Source: Candidatus Poribacteria bacterium
GTDB lineage: Bacteria > Poribacteria > WGA-4E > GCA-2687025
Direction of reading: 5' to 3'
Assembly: GCA_018644665.1 (NCBI GenBank)
Contig: JABGQA010000134.1
Location: 1-64,000 of the forward strand
Length of the DNA: 64,000 nt
Shown in pieces: positions 37,368-46,168 of the stretch. Positions within the stretch are counted from its first letter, which is position 1; every line of letters begins with the position of its first letter. The notes under the pieces are model-generated. The model was not told the DNA's origin, made no database searches, and saw nothing but the letters and a program-made list of their open reading frames with translations. The translations under genes and the position numbers were made by a program.

Positions 37368-37832
37368 TCAGCCGTGGTCATCCGGGTTCTCGACCGTCAG
37401 CGCTTCCTGCAACGCTGCGGCATTCAGCTCAATGTCGGCGGATAGAAGGAGGAGGGGTTCCTCACCTCGTTGCTGCATGCGACGAACCGCGAGCGCGCAA
37501 GCCAACTGCACGGCGTCGTAGCCCCTGAGATGGTAGGTTTCCGCGAGATGCATCGCGCTATCGATTGTCGCCGGAACGAGCTCGACCAGGGAATACGCGC
37601 GAGCATCCAACGCCTCGCGGAATTGCCGGACGCCGGCCCGGGCCTTGGCAGATAGGTCGTCGGTTCCACGGGAACGCCTCGATAGGGCGGCGGTGACCTC
37701 CACAGGGGTGACCACGGCGATGTATATGTCGCCGAGCTCGGCGGACTGGAGAAGGTCACGTACCCAGCGCGAGCCGCGCTCGGCGACGTAGGCTTTCACC
37801 AAGGCGCTGCTGTCGACGAAGTACGTAGGCAC
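37368..37832 (-). CDS. PIN-domain ribonuclease (VapC-like toxin)
   Basis: A 154-residue PIN protein. The acidic site is formed by D7 (FVDSSALVKAY), a glutamate in TPVEVTAAL, the aspartate of LRGYDAVQLA and the aspartate of SADIELN, the usual four-residue PIN set. VapC toxins cleave tRNA or rRNA. It starts at GTG 37832 and shares one base with the stop of the upstream small gene, an arrangement typical of VapBC pairs. Confidence 0.87.
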   Translation of the reverse strand: MPTYFVDSSALVKAYVAERGSRWVRDLLQSAELGDIYIAVVTPVEVTAALSRRSRGTDDLSAKARAGVRQFREALDARAYSLVELVPATIDSAMHLAETYHLRGYDAVQLACALAVRRMQQRGEEPLLLLSADIELNAAALQEALTVENPDDHG

Positions 37833-38089
37833 TACCGCCGCTCGCGGACGATCTGTCGTGAGACGGGTTCTCCACCCAACTCCACCGGCTCGAAGCTGCG
37901 GATATGTTCCGCGCGCTGGCGAGCGTTTCCGATGTGTCGGAGCAGACCGGCTTCCATCAGCCTCTGCTGGAGGGCTGTCGGCTCGTCTGGCGGCCTAAGG
38001 AGGTCGTCCAGAGCATCTCTCACCTGTCGCTGCTCCGAGGGAGTCAGCTTCTCGATGCCACGGATCACCTGTTCCAGCTCCGTCGCCAT
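37832..38089 (-). CDS. VapB-like antitoxin (putative)
   Basis: An 85-residue protein starting at ATG 38089 (MATELEQVIRGIEKLTPSEQ). The N-terminal helix-rich part and a C-terminal charged tail (VELGGEPVSRQIVRERR) are in keeping with an antitoxin whose tail wraps its toxin, but no standard VapB DNA-binding motif is obvious. The assignment rests mainly on size and its position one base before the PIN gene. Confidence 0.65.
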   Translation of the reverse strand: MATELEQVIRGIEKLTPSEQRQVRDALDDLLRPPDEPTALQQRLMEAGLLRHIGNARQRAEHIRSFEPVELGGEPVSRQIVRERR

Positions 38090-38524
38090 GCGCTCGTCCC
38101 TTCGCTGGGATGTCCTCGTGTCCAAGCATACCACACGACGGCGGCACGCCTCCGAGAAGTGTGAGCCGCGGGCCCGAGCGTTGTTCGCCTTTACCGTCGG
38201 CGCATGTACGAGAGGCCTGGCTACCCAAACGTCTGCGTCATGGACAGCACGTCGAACGGCAGACCGTGGAAGCGCTTTCTGTCACGGCGCGCGTACCGAC
38301 GGGCGGGCTTCGTCACGCCAACCCACACGAACATGCGCGCCGATCTGACTTACCACTCCGTCGGCTGGCGTACGGCCGCATCGCCCGCTACGTGGTCCCT
38401 CCTATATGAGCGGGCGGCCTGGCTATTCCTACTTCGAGGCGTGTGACGCTCTCGGCGCGATCGCGCCCCTCGGCTCATCGCATCGGCCCACTGCGCGTTC
38501 ACCGGAGACACGATTGGACGGCGA
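38090..38524. other. Gene-free region between vapBC and the NosD-like gene
   Basis: The region should contain divergent promoters for the toxin-antitoxin pair and the NosD-like gene. No protein-like frame or strong promoter is visible. Confidence 0.35.
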
Positions 38525-40318
38525 ATGAACCCACGAGTGCTATTGGCTGCCGTTGGGTATCTCATCGTAGCAAGCGCCGTGACAGTGACGTCGACACTCG
38601 CCGCGGAGGAGCCACCCACCTTCCATGTGAGCGAACGGGGAGCCGACGAAAACGACGGGCGTTCCGAAGCGACCGCCATCCGCACTATCGGGGCGGCCCT
38701 GGAAAGAGCCGCGGCTGGCGACGTCATCCTCGTCCACGCGGGCGCCTACGCCGAGGCGCTAACGCTAGGCAAACCCGTCGCGCTGATCGGCGAGGACGCG
38801 CGAACAACGAGCGTGGTCGGCACAGGGGACGGCGACGTCATCCGCATCGCGTCGGAGGGCGTCAGCCTGCGCGGGTTCACCGTCACGAACTCCGGCGCCA
38901 GCTACGCCGGGCCCTTCGACGGCGGCGACGCCGGAATCAGGCTAGAGCAGGTCACGGGCTGCACGATCACCGACTGTGTCGTCACGGGGAACGCCATCGG
39001 CATCTTCCTGAACGTCGCGCACGGCAACGTGGTCGAGGGCAACATCTGCCACGGCAACGCCGTCGACGGCATCTACGTTCGTCGCTCGGACGACAACACC
39101 ATCGAGCGCAACGAGTGCCACTCCAACGATGGCCACGGGGGCATCTACCTGAACCCGGCGAGCAGTCGCAATCTGCTCCGAGGCAACATCTGCCACTCGA
39201 ACGCCGATCACGGAATCAAGCTGCAAGAGGCGAGCGACGACAACGTGATCGAGGACAATGCGTGCGATGGGAACCGGCACACGGGCATATTCCTACGCAC
39301 GTCGACCGGCAATGTCCTCGCGCGCAACTCTTGCGTGGCGAACGGCCAACCCGGCATCTACATGCAGTCTTCCACGCGGAACACGCTGGACGGCAACGTC
39401 GTGAGTGGCTCCAGCGCGGACTGGGGCATCGTCTTGCGCGATGGCAGTCACGGCAACACCCTCACGAGTAACGTCGTCTCGGAGAACGGCAACGGCATAG
39501 ATCTGCTCTCGTCGGACGACAACCTCCTCCTGGACAACACGATCCGCTCGAACGAGCACGCAGGCCTGACGTTCGAGAACTCGAAGAACAACCGCGCGCT
39601 GTACAACTCCGTCACGATGAACCGGGTGGGCTTCTCGATCGGCACACACGAGACCGGAGGGGTCCGGGTCGGCGACCTGTCGGGGAACCGGCTGTACGGC
39701 AACGCGATCGCTCGGAACGAGACCGCCGGCATCGACAGTGAGGCTGCGATAGAGATCGACGCGACGCTCAACTGGTGGGGAGATCGCAGCGGGCCGCAGC
39801 ACGCATCGCTGAACGTCGGTGGGCGTGGCGATGGGCTGCGCGATGGCGTCCGCTTCGATCCGTGGATGGCGGCCCGGCCGGCGCTCAAGTGGACCGAATC
39901 CGTAGACGCGGGAACCACCACCCGCATCGACGCCCGCTGCGAAGCCAACGCAGAGGTCACCATCGCGACGAACAGCGACGGGTCGGGCCGCGTCTATCTG
40001 GCCGAATTCCCGCAGAACCCCGGCGCGGATCTGGCGACGGACGCCACGATCGTCGGCCGGTGGATCGACTTCGCGACGGACATCGCGGAAGACGGGATCG
40101 AGTGGCCGGTCACCATCAGGCTGTACTACTCGGACGCGGAGTTGCGGGCGGCCGGCGTGGCCGACGAACTCCTGCTTCGGATGCATCGCTGGGATTGGGG
40201 TGACGGAGCGTGGCTGCCGTGCTCCGAATCCGGCGTCGATCCACGCGGCGACTTCGCATGGGCCTCCGTGCGCGAGGCGGGGACGGTCGCCCTAGTGGCT
40301 CCGGTCGCGCGCCGATAA
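38525..40318 (+). CDS. Secreted right-handed beta-helix protein, NosD/PbH1 type
   Basis: A 597-residue exported protein with a signal peptide (VLLAAVGYLIVASAVTVTST). A long parallel beta-helix covers about 35-420, built of repeats such as GIFLNVAHGNVVEGNICHGN, GIYVRRSDDNTIERNECHSN and GIVLRDGSHGNTLTSNVVSE, as in NosD, pectate lyases and carbohydrate epimerases. NWWGDRSGP marks the usual end. A C-terminal beta-rich domain (about 450-597) follows. Such proteins bind or process polysaccharide or act in surface assembly; no nos genes are nearby, so a nitrous oxide role is unlikely. A weak hairpin (GAGCC/GGCTC, about 40327-40342) follows the stop. Confidence 0.87.
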   Translation: MNPRVLLAAVGYLIVASAVTVTSTLAAEEPPTFHVSERGADENDGRSEATAIRTIGAALERAAAGDVILVHAGAYAEALTLGKPVALIGEDARTTSVVGTGDGDVIRIASEGVSLRGFTVTNSGASYAGPFDGGDAGIRLEQVTGCTITDCVVTGNAIGIFLNVAHGNVVEGNICHGNAVDGIYVRRSDDNTIERNECHSNDGHGGIYLNPASSRNLLRGNICHSNADHGIKLQEASDDNVIEDNACDGNRHTGIFLRTSTGNVLARNSCVANGQPGIYMQSSTRNTLDGNVVSGSSADWGIVLRDGSHGNTLTSNVVSENGNGIDLLSSDDNLLLDNTIRSNEHAGLTFENSKNNRALYNSVTMNRVGFSIGTHETGGVRVGDLSGNRLYGNAIARNETAGIDSEAAIEIDATLNWWGDRSGPQHASLNVGGRGDGLRDGVRFDPWMAARPALKWTESVDAGTTTRIDARCEANAEVTIATNSDGSGRVYLAEFPQNPGADLATDATIVGRWIDFATDIAEDGIEWPVTIRLYYSDAELRAAGVADELLLRMHRWDWGDGAWLPCSESGVDPRGDFAWASVREAGTVALVAPVARR

Positions 40319-40530
40319 TCGCTAGAGCGAGCCGAGGAAGGCTCCCGTGCGGCAGGTCATGCGCCTTCGCGCGGAATCCCAGGAAGCCAGAGACGGCTGA
40401 TCCCGGCGTGTTCCGGCCGTGCAGACGGATCGCGCCGGTTAACGCGTGAATGTCTAAGTGTATATGGTGGGCCCGGAGCAGAAGGCGCCACGAGCGGCCT
40501 CCTCGACCCCGTCGCAGTGGGGTTCTGGCC

Positions 40531-41001
40531 GTGCCAGGAAGCGTGCCGCTATTAGTCGCAATGGCCGATGGCTCGGATGTGACTGTGGCGCGCCGCGCGG
40601 TACAAGGCCTGGGCAGAACGGGCAAGTCGAATCCGGGGCTCTTGGATTCGATCTTTTCATGGCCGAACACACGGTTGACGGAGGAATCTGGCGCTCTCAA
40701 GGTCAGGGATGTGGGCTACGTTGACACTATCGTTCACGCGCTGGGACACTTGGACGACAGACGGGGACTGAACGCTATCGAGCGGGCGAGTCGGCACGCA
40801 GACCATCGATTCGGTGTAGGCGTGGTCGCCGCCTTGAGCGGCGTAGCGGGGCGCGACCGCTACACGGAACCGAGCGACGTGCCAGCGGCCGTGCTTGTGT
40901 ACGCTACCACCCGCCCCAGCCCCGCCCGCAACAGAGCCGAGTCCTTGTCCAGGAAGCCCAGACGCTTGGCGATGAGACGGCACGCGCGCTTGCGCAGATA
41001 G
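40531..41001 (+). pseudogene. HEAT-repeat-like fragment
   Basis: A plus-strand frame shows two or three helical repeats of HEAT type (VPLLVAMADGSDVTVARRAV and VDTIVHALGHLDDRRGLNAI, then FGVGVVAALSGVAG) up to about 40900. The flanking residues on both sides become arginine-rich and non-protein-like. GTG 40531 could be a start, but there is no ribosome-binding site. It is best read as the remains of a longer HEAT protein. No other gene lies between 40319 and 41092. Confidence 0.4.
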
Positions 41002-41092
41002 TGCTGAGACGACTCGAGAAGGGCGACGCCCGGGCGGCGAGACGCCGAGAAGCGGCTGCGGAACGGCGAGCGTAGAGTATCGTTGGTCCGAA

Positions 41093-41785
41093 ATGACAGA
41101 TTGGGACGTGTGGAGGTGGTCGTGTGCTGCGCGACGGCACGTCTCCACACAGGATCCCAACGCCAGAAGGAGATGGCACGCGGTGGGCGCCAGTGTTTGG
41201 CTACGCAAGCTCGGGTTCAGCAGATCAAAGGCGCTGTATGGTCTAACATGTGTGGCTGTGGTGGTGCTCTTGGTCTTCACCGTGCGTATCGCTCGGGAGG
41301 TAGCGATCCGATACTACGTCCGTAACGAGAGGTGGGCGGATTCGTGGGGACTCTTCAAGGATGGTTGGAGTCACTACCAGGCTGGGGAGTATGCAGCAGC
41401 CATCTCTGATCTGGACTACGTCGTGGGCGTGGCTCCGAGGGACGGCGGGTACGCGCGTCAGTATTCCGTGGCCTGCCGCGTTCTGGGTGACTGCTATCTC
41501 TACACGGACGCGCCAGGGGAGGCCGAAGAAGCGTACGGCCGCTCTTTGGCATTCGGTGTGGAGAACGCGCGTGCGTATTATGGGCTGGCCAGAACCAACG
41601 CTCTGGCTGGTGACTTCGAGGCGGCGATGGGGTTGCTTACGAAGTCGATCGCACTGGATTCAACGATCGCTCCTATCGCCGTGCTCGACCCCTATCTGAG
41701 GAGCTTACCACAGCAGTATGGGCCGATCCCGGCAATGGAAGGGAGTCGACGTCCACCCCGTTCCGACCGGCCGAGCGGTCGTTGA
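41093..41785 (+). CDS. Membrane-anchored TPR protein
   Basis: A 230-residue protein with a positively charged N-terminus, one membrane helix (ALYGLTCVAVVVLLVFTVRI, about 47-66) and at least two or three tetratricopeptide units (WSHYQAGEYAAAISDLDYVV, LGDCYLYTDAPGEAEEAYGR, LARTNALAGDFEAAMGLLTK). TPRs form a helical scaffold for protein binding, here probably on the outer face of the membrane. The C-terminal 25 residues overlap a minus-strand frame. Partners are unknown. Confidence 0.65.
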   Translation: MTDWDVWRWSCAARRHVSTQDPNARRRWHAVGASVWLRKLGFSRSKALYGLTCVAVVVLLVFTVRIAREVAIRYYVRNERWADSWGLFKDGWSHYQAGEYAAAISDLDYVVGVAPRDGGYARQYSVACRVLGDCYLYTDAPGEAEEAYGRSLAFGVENARAYYGLARTNALAGDFEAAMGLLTKSIALDSTIAPIAVLDPYLRSLPQQYGPIPAMEGSRRPPRSDRPSGR

Positions 41786-42102
41786 ACATCTCCACTCTGA
41801 CGAAAGGGGCGTCCCTCACGCGCGCGAGGCGCCCGCTCTGCCCACGGGAAGCCCGGGTAGGCGAGCAGGAGCGACGTCATCCTGTGCGCCGACGCCCAGA
41901 TCCCCTGTGCGGCCGCGGGATCGACATCTCGGAACCGCCCGTGCCGCGTGTATTCCGCGACCAGATCCCCGACCGAGCCGAAGAGCGGCGCCTCAGCAAA
42001 ACGCAACTGTGTGCCTGCTCCGGCCGGCGCGGGGCTGCCCAGCCGGACCGCGGGATTCGCTGCGCGATCGTCCTCAGCGGCCCCGTACGCGGCACGCGAC
42101 AC
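41692..42102 (-). CDS. Unrecognised ORF, possibly continuation of a frameshifted gene
   Basis: A 136-codon frame from GTG 42102. The first 90 residues look like protein (MSRAAYGAAEDDRAANPAVR, FGSVGDLVAEYTRHGRFRDV, AHRMTSLLLAYPGFPW); the last 45 overlap the TPR gene on the other strand and are not convincing. It begins inside the end of the small gene at 42074-42301, so the two could be one gene split by an indel near 42100, or a translationally coupled pair. No family is recognised. Confidence 0.4.
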   Translation of the reverse strand: MSRAAYGAAEDDRAANPAVRLGSPAPAGAGTQLRFAEAPLFGSVGDLVAEYTRHGRFRDVDPAAAQGIWASAHRMTSLLLAYPGFPWAERAPRAREGRPFRQSGDVQRPLGRSERGGRRLPSIAGIGPYCCGKLLR

Positions 42103-42301
42103 GCCCCAAGACCCCTGCGAAGAGCCGGAACTCGTTCGCTATAAACCGCCAATAGTTGGGCGGGTAGCGATACTCTCGTCCATAGTAGGCGGCCGGTGGA
42201 GGTTTTCCGCCACGCTCCTGCGTCCGACGTCTCATCATGTCGTCTGCGAGCTGCCGCTTCCGGCGTAGCATCGCCAACGTCACCGCGCTTGCATAGATCA
42301 T
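42074..42301 (-). CDS. Small protein of unknown function
   Basis: A 75-residue ORF starting at ATG 42301 with a textbook AGGAGG 7 bases upstream. It begins MIYASAVTLAMLRRKRQLAD, followed by a basic stretch and YPPNYWRFIANEFRLFAG. One short hydrophobic segment lies at the N-terminus. The ribosome-binding site lies inside the repeated gene-tail segment 42308-42404. No family is recognised; the last 10 residues may be out of frame if the gene continues into the frame below 42102. Confidence 0.5.
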   Translation of the reverse strand: MIYASAVTLAMLRRKRQLADDMMRRRTQERGGKPPPAAYYGREYRYPPNYWRFIANEFRLFAGVLGRVACRVRGR

Positions 42302-42307
42302 GCGCAA

Positions 42308-42404
42308 GCCTCCTGATGAGAGGTTAGCGCCGCGAACCTGTCCGCGCCAGCGACGGCCGTCAGTCAGTCGATGGAGAGGCCATGGGCCGGCCAAGTCAGC
42401 GACA
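42308..42404 (-). repeat. Diverged direct repeat (copy A): tail of a paralogous gene
   Basis: This segment resembles 44325-44411 in the same orientation: GCCTCCTGA..G.GAG.TTAGCGCC, then GCGCCAGCGA, then TCAGTCGATGG.GAGGCC, with one extra run of about 10 bases. Read on the minus strand it encodes SLTWPAHGLSID and a stop at 42364, matching SLSWAAHGLAID of the gene ending at 44371. The frame is protein-like for about 23 codons (42364-42435), then breaks off near the stop of the sigma-LamG gene. It is therefore the tail of a lost paralogue. Confidence 0.6.
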
Positions 42405-42465
42405 CGACCCGTTCGTCCTCCGTGTCGGATGTCACGGGCCGCCGCCAGGGCAGGCGCGCGCTGCG

Positions 42466-44106
42466 CTAGTCGTCGGCGGTCATGAGGTAGAGAGTGTGAC
42501 CGGCGCCGGAGGCATCGGCGTATTCGGTGGCCCCGGGGCCCTCGTCGAAGTGCCAGAGCGCGATGGTGTGTTCGTCCACTTCGAACCGACCGGGCACGCT
42601 CCCCGAACGATACTCCTCGCCCGCCGAGGGAAACTCCTTCCGCGCGTATCGCGTAGCGCTCGACACTCGGACCTCGCCGATGCGCCCGCGAATCCGCCCA
42701 ACCGTCCTGTTCTGACGAGGCTTCACGTCAACGCGGCCTCCGAGTAGACGGGCGCCGATGACCAGGTGAGAGTTGGAGCGAGGGAGCTTCGACAGGGTCG
42801 CGACATCCGATCCGCCGTCTCGCTGTGTGAGCTTGAGCGCCGAGACGGTGTCGTGCGTGATGGCGCCAAGGCTCATAACCACGCTTTCGTGCCAGTGGTA
42901 TTCGTCTTGGGGGCCGCCATTGCCGTCGACCACCTGCCGCGAGCGGAAGAACTGCCGACCTATGTGAATCCAACCGTGCACTGGCGGGATCCCGCCACGA
43001 CCTTTGTGTTTTAGCCCTCTACCCGTGCCATAGACTAGGCTCGGGCTATGCCCTGACCTACCGACATTGAGGGGGTTGTCGGGGCCCCAGTACTCCATGT
43101 AGTAGCTGCCCTCCTTGTGCAGCAGAACCCACCGCTCGCGTAGCTGCGGAGTCTCCTCAAAGTAGTACCAACCCTCGATCGTCAGACCCTCCTCGCCCAC
43201 GTAGTCGAAGAGAGGGCTGCTCGCGGCAAGGTAATTGCCCTCACCCAGGTGCGCATAGCCTGCGTCGCCAGCCCCACGCCGATCCGATCCGTCGGCTAGC
43301 GTGGGTGGGTCTTCGGTCTCGGGCCCGTCGGACGCCAGGCTGGCGAGGGGCGCCGCTGCCACGGTCTCGCCGGATGCGAGGCTGCCAACCGACGGCGGCC
43401 CGACCCGCTCCCCGGACTCCAGACCAATCAGCGACACCGCAGCAGTGCGCTGTGGACCCTCTCCGGCGGAAGGTCCATGGGCGAGCATCAGCCATATCAC
43501 TCCGGCCACGAGCGCGTGGACAACCACGGCGCCGCTACCACCCGTGGCGACAGGGGCAGGCGCGAAGCCTTCCGCACGCCGAGATGCGCCAGCCGTGGCC
43601 GTGGCTGCCAAGCCGAGAACGCCCCGCAGCTGGCGGCGGAGACGTCGCCGCGCGCGGTGTAGTCGCGTCGTGAGTCCTGTGTACGAGTAGCCGAACTGGC
43701 GGCGGGTCTCCTGGCGATCCTTCTCGTCGATGTAGTGCGCGGTGAGCAGCTCCCGGTCCGCGTCGCTTAGCTGGTTGAGCGCGTGGACTACGTGGCTCCA
43801 GCGCTCCTCGGACTCGACATGCTCGACTGGAGTCGGGCCCGAGGCGACATCGAGCGTAATCGCCATGGCCGGCAGCGGGGGTCTCGGTCGCCTCCCGGTG
43901 CGCGCCGCGTTGCTCGCGATCGCCGCAATCCACTGCGGTAGGCGGCCCTCGTCGCGCAACTGCCCGCGCTTGAGGTAAACGCGCACGATCACGTCCTGCA
44001 CGAAGTCATCCACGTCCGCGGCCTGCGGCAGAAGACCACGGCCTATCGCGCGTATGCGGGGCAGTTGCGATAGCACGGTGTCGTCGAAGCTGTTCGGGCG
44101 TGCCAT
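42466..44106 (-). CDS. ECF sigma factor fused through a membrane helix to a LamG domain
   Basis: A 546-residue fusion. Sigma region 2 (about 8-75, DVDDFVQDVIVRVYLKRGQL) and region 4 (about 103-160, LSDADRELLTAHYIDEKD and GYSYTGLTTRLHRARRRLRR) form an ECF sigma factor. A Gly/Ala-rich linker leads to one membrane helix (about 192-210, SGAVVVHALVAGVIWLMLAH). A second Ser/Gly/Pro-rich linker (about 211-280) precedes a LamG-type fold (about 285-546: YLAASSPLFDYVGEEGLTIE, HLVIGARLLGG, EHTIALWHFDEGPG). The topology puts the sigma inside and the lectin-like domain outside. ATG 44106 has GGAGA 9 bases upstream; the frame opens at 44157. No anti-sigma gene is adjacent. Confidence 0.87.
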   Translation of the reverse strand: MARPNSFDDTVLSQLPRIRAIGRGLLPQAADVDDFVQDVIVRVYLKRGQLRDEGRLPQWIAAIASNAARTGRRPRPPLPAMAITLDVASGPTPVEHVESEERWSHVVHALNQLSDADRELLTAHYIDEKDRQETRRQFGYSYTGLTTRLHRARRRLRRQLRGVLGLAATATAGASRRAEGFAPAPVATGGSGAVVVHALVAGVIWLMLAHGPSAGEGPQRTAAVSLIGLESGERVGPPSVGSLASGETVAAAPLASLASDGPETEDPPTLADGSDRRGAGDAGYAHLGEGNYLAASSPLFDYVGEEGLTIEGWYYFEETPQLRERWVLLHKEGSYYMEYWGPDNPLNVGRSGHSPSLVYGTGRGLKHKGRGGIPPVHGWIHIGRQFFRSRQVVDGNGGPQDEYHWHESVVMSLGAITHDTVSALKLTQRDGGSDVATLSKLPRSNSHLVIGARLLGGRVDVKPRQNRTVGRIRGRIGEVRVSSATRYARKEFPSAGEEYRSGSVPGRFEVDEHTIALWHFDEGPGATEYADASGAGHTLYLMTADD

Positions 44107-44324
44107 GGCGGTCGTCTCCTTTGCCGCGGGGTGTGACTCTAGAGACGCCTGAAGCATCGGCCTGTCACACTACGCAAAGTCCGCACAGGACGACTAGCTG
44201 CTGTCTTGTGGGTCGTCGGCATGCCGAACCGAGGGCGGGCCTGGGCCGAATCTGCGGGGATACCTCACTCCGCGTCCTGCGGGCGCGGGGCGTATTTAGC
44301 CGCTTGCCATTCAACCATGCTGCC

Positions 44325-44411
44325 GCCTCCTGAAGGGAGATTAGCGCCCGGTAACGCCCTGCGCCAGCGATCAGTCGATGGCGAGGCCGTGCGCCGCCCA
44401 ACTCAGCGACA
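44325..44411 (-). repeat. Diverged direct repeat (copy B): tail of the 44371 gene
   Basis: The partner of 42308-42404. It covers the last codons and stop (44371-44373) of the 44371-46041 gene plus about 45 downstream bases including AGGAGG. The two copies flank the sigma-LamG gene. The ORF that follows the AGGAGG here (ATG 44318) ends after 17 codons, unlike the 75-codon ORF after copy A. Confidence 0.6.
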
Positions 44412-46041
44412 TGCCCCCTGCGTTGTCGGATGCGTGGGGAGCCGTCACCTGTCCGTTCCCGTCGACGTGACGCACGTGCAGTCCCGCGCCCACACGCACA
44501 GGGCCGGGGTGATGGAAGTCGAACGGCGCGCGTTCGCCCTCGTAGCACACGGCGTCGACGTAGGCGACGTCGCCCTCGCGCCCGAGTTGCCACCGCACAT
44601 CATGGCCGAAGAACACGCCCGGTAGCGCGTGCACGATAGCCTCGCGCGACCCAGCGCGCAGGGCGAAGGTCGCATCGGTGAGCTGATGCGCGGAGACGCC
44701 GACGCCCTGAAGCTGATACCGCGCGCGGAACGACTCCGCGTGGAACACGCCGTCTTCCGGCCGGTCGAGGTGGCTGTGCCAGTCGCCGCCGTCGGGGCGC
44801 GTGCCGAAGCGTGTCAACACGGCGGAGCCGGCCTGGGCGTTCTCGACGGTCGCCGACGCGAAGTCGCGCCCGTCGTGCAGGAATCGCAGCTGCAGGCACA
44901 CGGCGGCGTCCTCCTCCGTGCGCCAGTACCCGAGGAGCACGCGGCGTTGCGTCCAGAAATACCCACGGTTCATCGACCCGAGACACGCGTCCTCGTCGAA
45001 CCACGTCACGCCGGTGGTCGACCGCGATTCGTCCTTCTCCCGTATGAAAGTCCGCCGCCGTTCGTGGGGCGTCTCGGGCAGCGCCTCGAAGCGTGGGAGG
45101 ATGTCGTCGGGGCAAGGCAGGGATGGGAACAGCGGCAGTTCCCCGGCGCCCGGCTTGGGCGCGACCAACGACCCATCGCCCGCTCGGTACGGCAGGGCCA
45201 GGCCCGTGCCTCGCACGAGCTTCGCGACCGTCGACGCGGGCAGCCAGTCGCTATAGGCGCGGCTCTGCGGCCCGGCGAACTGCGCCGTCGCTGGGTGGTA
45301 GTACGTCGCGATCGACTCCCACGCGAACCGTCGCAACGCCTCGGCGTGTTCCCGCGCCTTGGGGTCGCTCACGATCGCCAACGCGCGCTCCAGTTCCTCG
45401 AGCGCCACGAATGTGTACGTCGGGCTGTTGAACTCGTTGAAGCTGCCGTGATACGCCGCGTGCTCGACGCTCTTCCCAAGCCGCTCGCGGCCGTAGGTGG
45501 AGAGAGACGCGTCGCCCAGCAACTCTCCCGCGGCCGCAGTGACGCCGCCGCCCATGATGGCGATGTTCGTGTACCCGGGGCCGACATCGCGTCGCACGAT
45601 CGCCGCCGCCGCGTGCGCCAACGACGCCTTCATCTCGCCCGCGAGCGCATCGGGCACGCGCTCGGGAATCCTCGCGAGGATCGTCGCCAGGATCGCGCCC
45701 AGGAAGTCCGCCCAGTTCCAGTCGGGCGGACGCATGTCCTCCAGCGGCTCTTCGAGATACCACGACCAGATGCCGTACGTGCGGTTGTCGGGGTTCGTGT
45801 CTTGCAGCGAGATCACCTTGCGGATGATCCCATGCGCCCGAGTCCGATGCTCCGGCGACTCGCTCAGCAACAACTCGTGGGCGTAGCGCAGCGAGTCGCG
45901 CGTCGGATGCACGGGCGTCCCCGGCGGTAACGCCGTGTGATAGCCGATGCCGCCGATCGTGGCCGTGACCATCATCGCGTCGGGGTCGTATCGCGACTCC
46001 ATGCGAGCTATGTGTGCCGTGAGGATGTCGTTCGTGGGCAT
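44371..46041 (-). CDS. Hypothetical protein, probable alpha/alpha-barrel (glycan-related)
   Basis: A 556-residue protein without signal peptide. The first two thirds are helical with patterned motifs (PPDWNWADFLGAILATILAR, GPGYTNIAIMGGGVTAAAGE, FNEFNSPTYTFVALEELERA) that suggest an alpha/alpha-toroid like heparinase or unsaturated-glucuronyl-hydrolase folds; the last third is beta-rich (ESFRARYQLQGVGVSAHQLT to SLSWAAHGLAID). From memory it belongs to an unnamed family seen in Poribacteria, Planctomycetes and Actinobacteria. ATG 46041 has GGAGG 8 bases upstream. It is divergent from the Gfo/Idh gene (128-base gap). The glycan role is inferred only from fold and neighbours. Confidence 0.65.
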   Translation of the reverse strand: MPTNDILTAHIARMESRYDPDAMMVTATIGGIGYHTALPPGTPVHPTRDSLRYAHELLLSESPEHRTRAHGIIRKVISLQDTNPDNRTYGIWSWYLEEPLEDMRPPDWNWADFLGAILATILARIPERVPDALAGEMKASLAHAAAAIVRRDVGPGYTNIAIMGGGVTAAAGELLGDASLSTYGRERLGKSVEHAAYHGSFNEFNSPTYTFVALEELERALAIVSDPKAREHAEALRRFAWESIATYYHPATAQFAGPQSRAYSDWLPASTVAKLVRGTGLALPYRAGDGSLVAPKPGAGELPLFPSLPCPDDILPRFEALPETPHERRRTFIREKDESRSTTGVTWFDEDACLGSMNRGYFWTQRRVLLGYWRTEEDAAVCLQLRFLHDGRDFASATVENAQAGSAVLTRFGTRPDGGDWHSHLDRPEDGVFHAESFRARYQLQGVGVSAHQLTDATFALRAGSREAIVHALPGVFFGHDVRWQLGREGDVAYVDAVCYEGERAPFDFHHPGPVRVGAGLHVRHVDGNGQVTAPHASDNAGGMSLSWAAHGLAID

Positions 46042-46168
46042 GGCGTGGGCCTCCGGCGAGATCCTGGCGGGCGGATGGCGGATGAACACCGTCCCGGATT
46101 CAGGTACAGTAGCGACGCTCGGGTTGGACGCGCGAATCGCCGCCGACGCGGCCGGGAGTATGGGGTCA

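Noticed and set aside
44629-45930. A 433-codon open frame on the plus strand
   Set aside because: Antisense shadow of the alpha/alpha-barrel-type gene; arginine-rich and without domain signatures.
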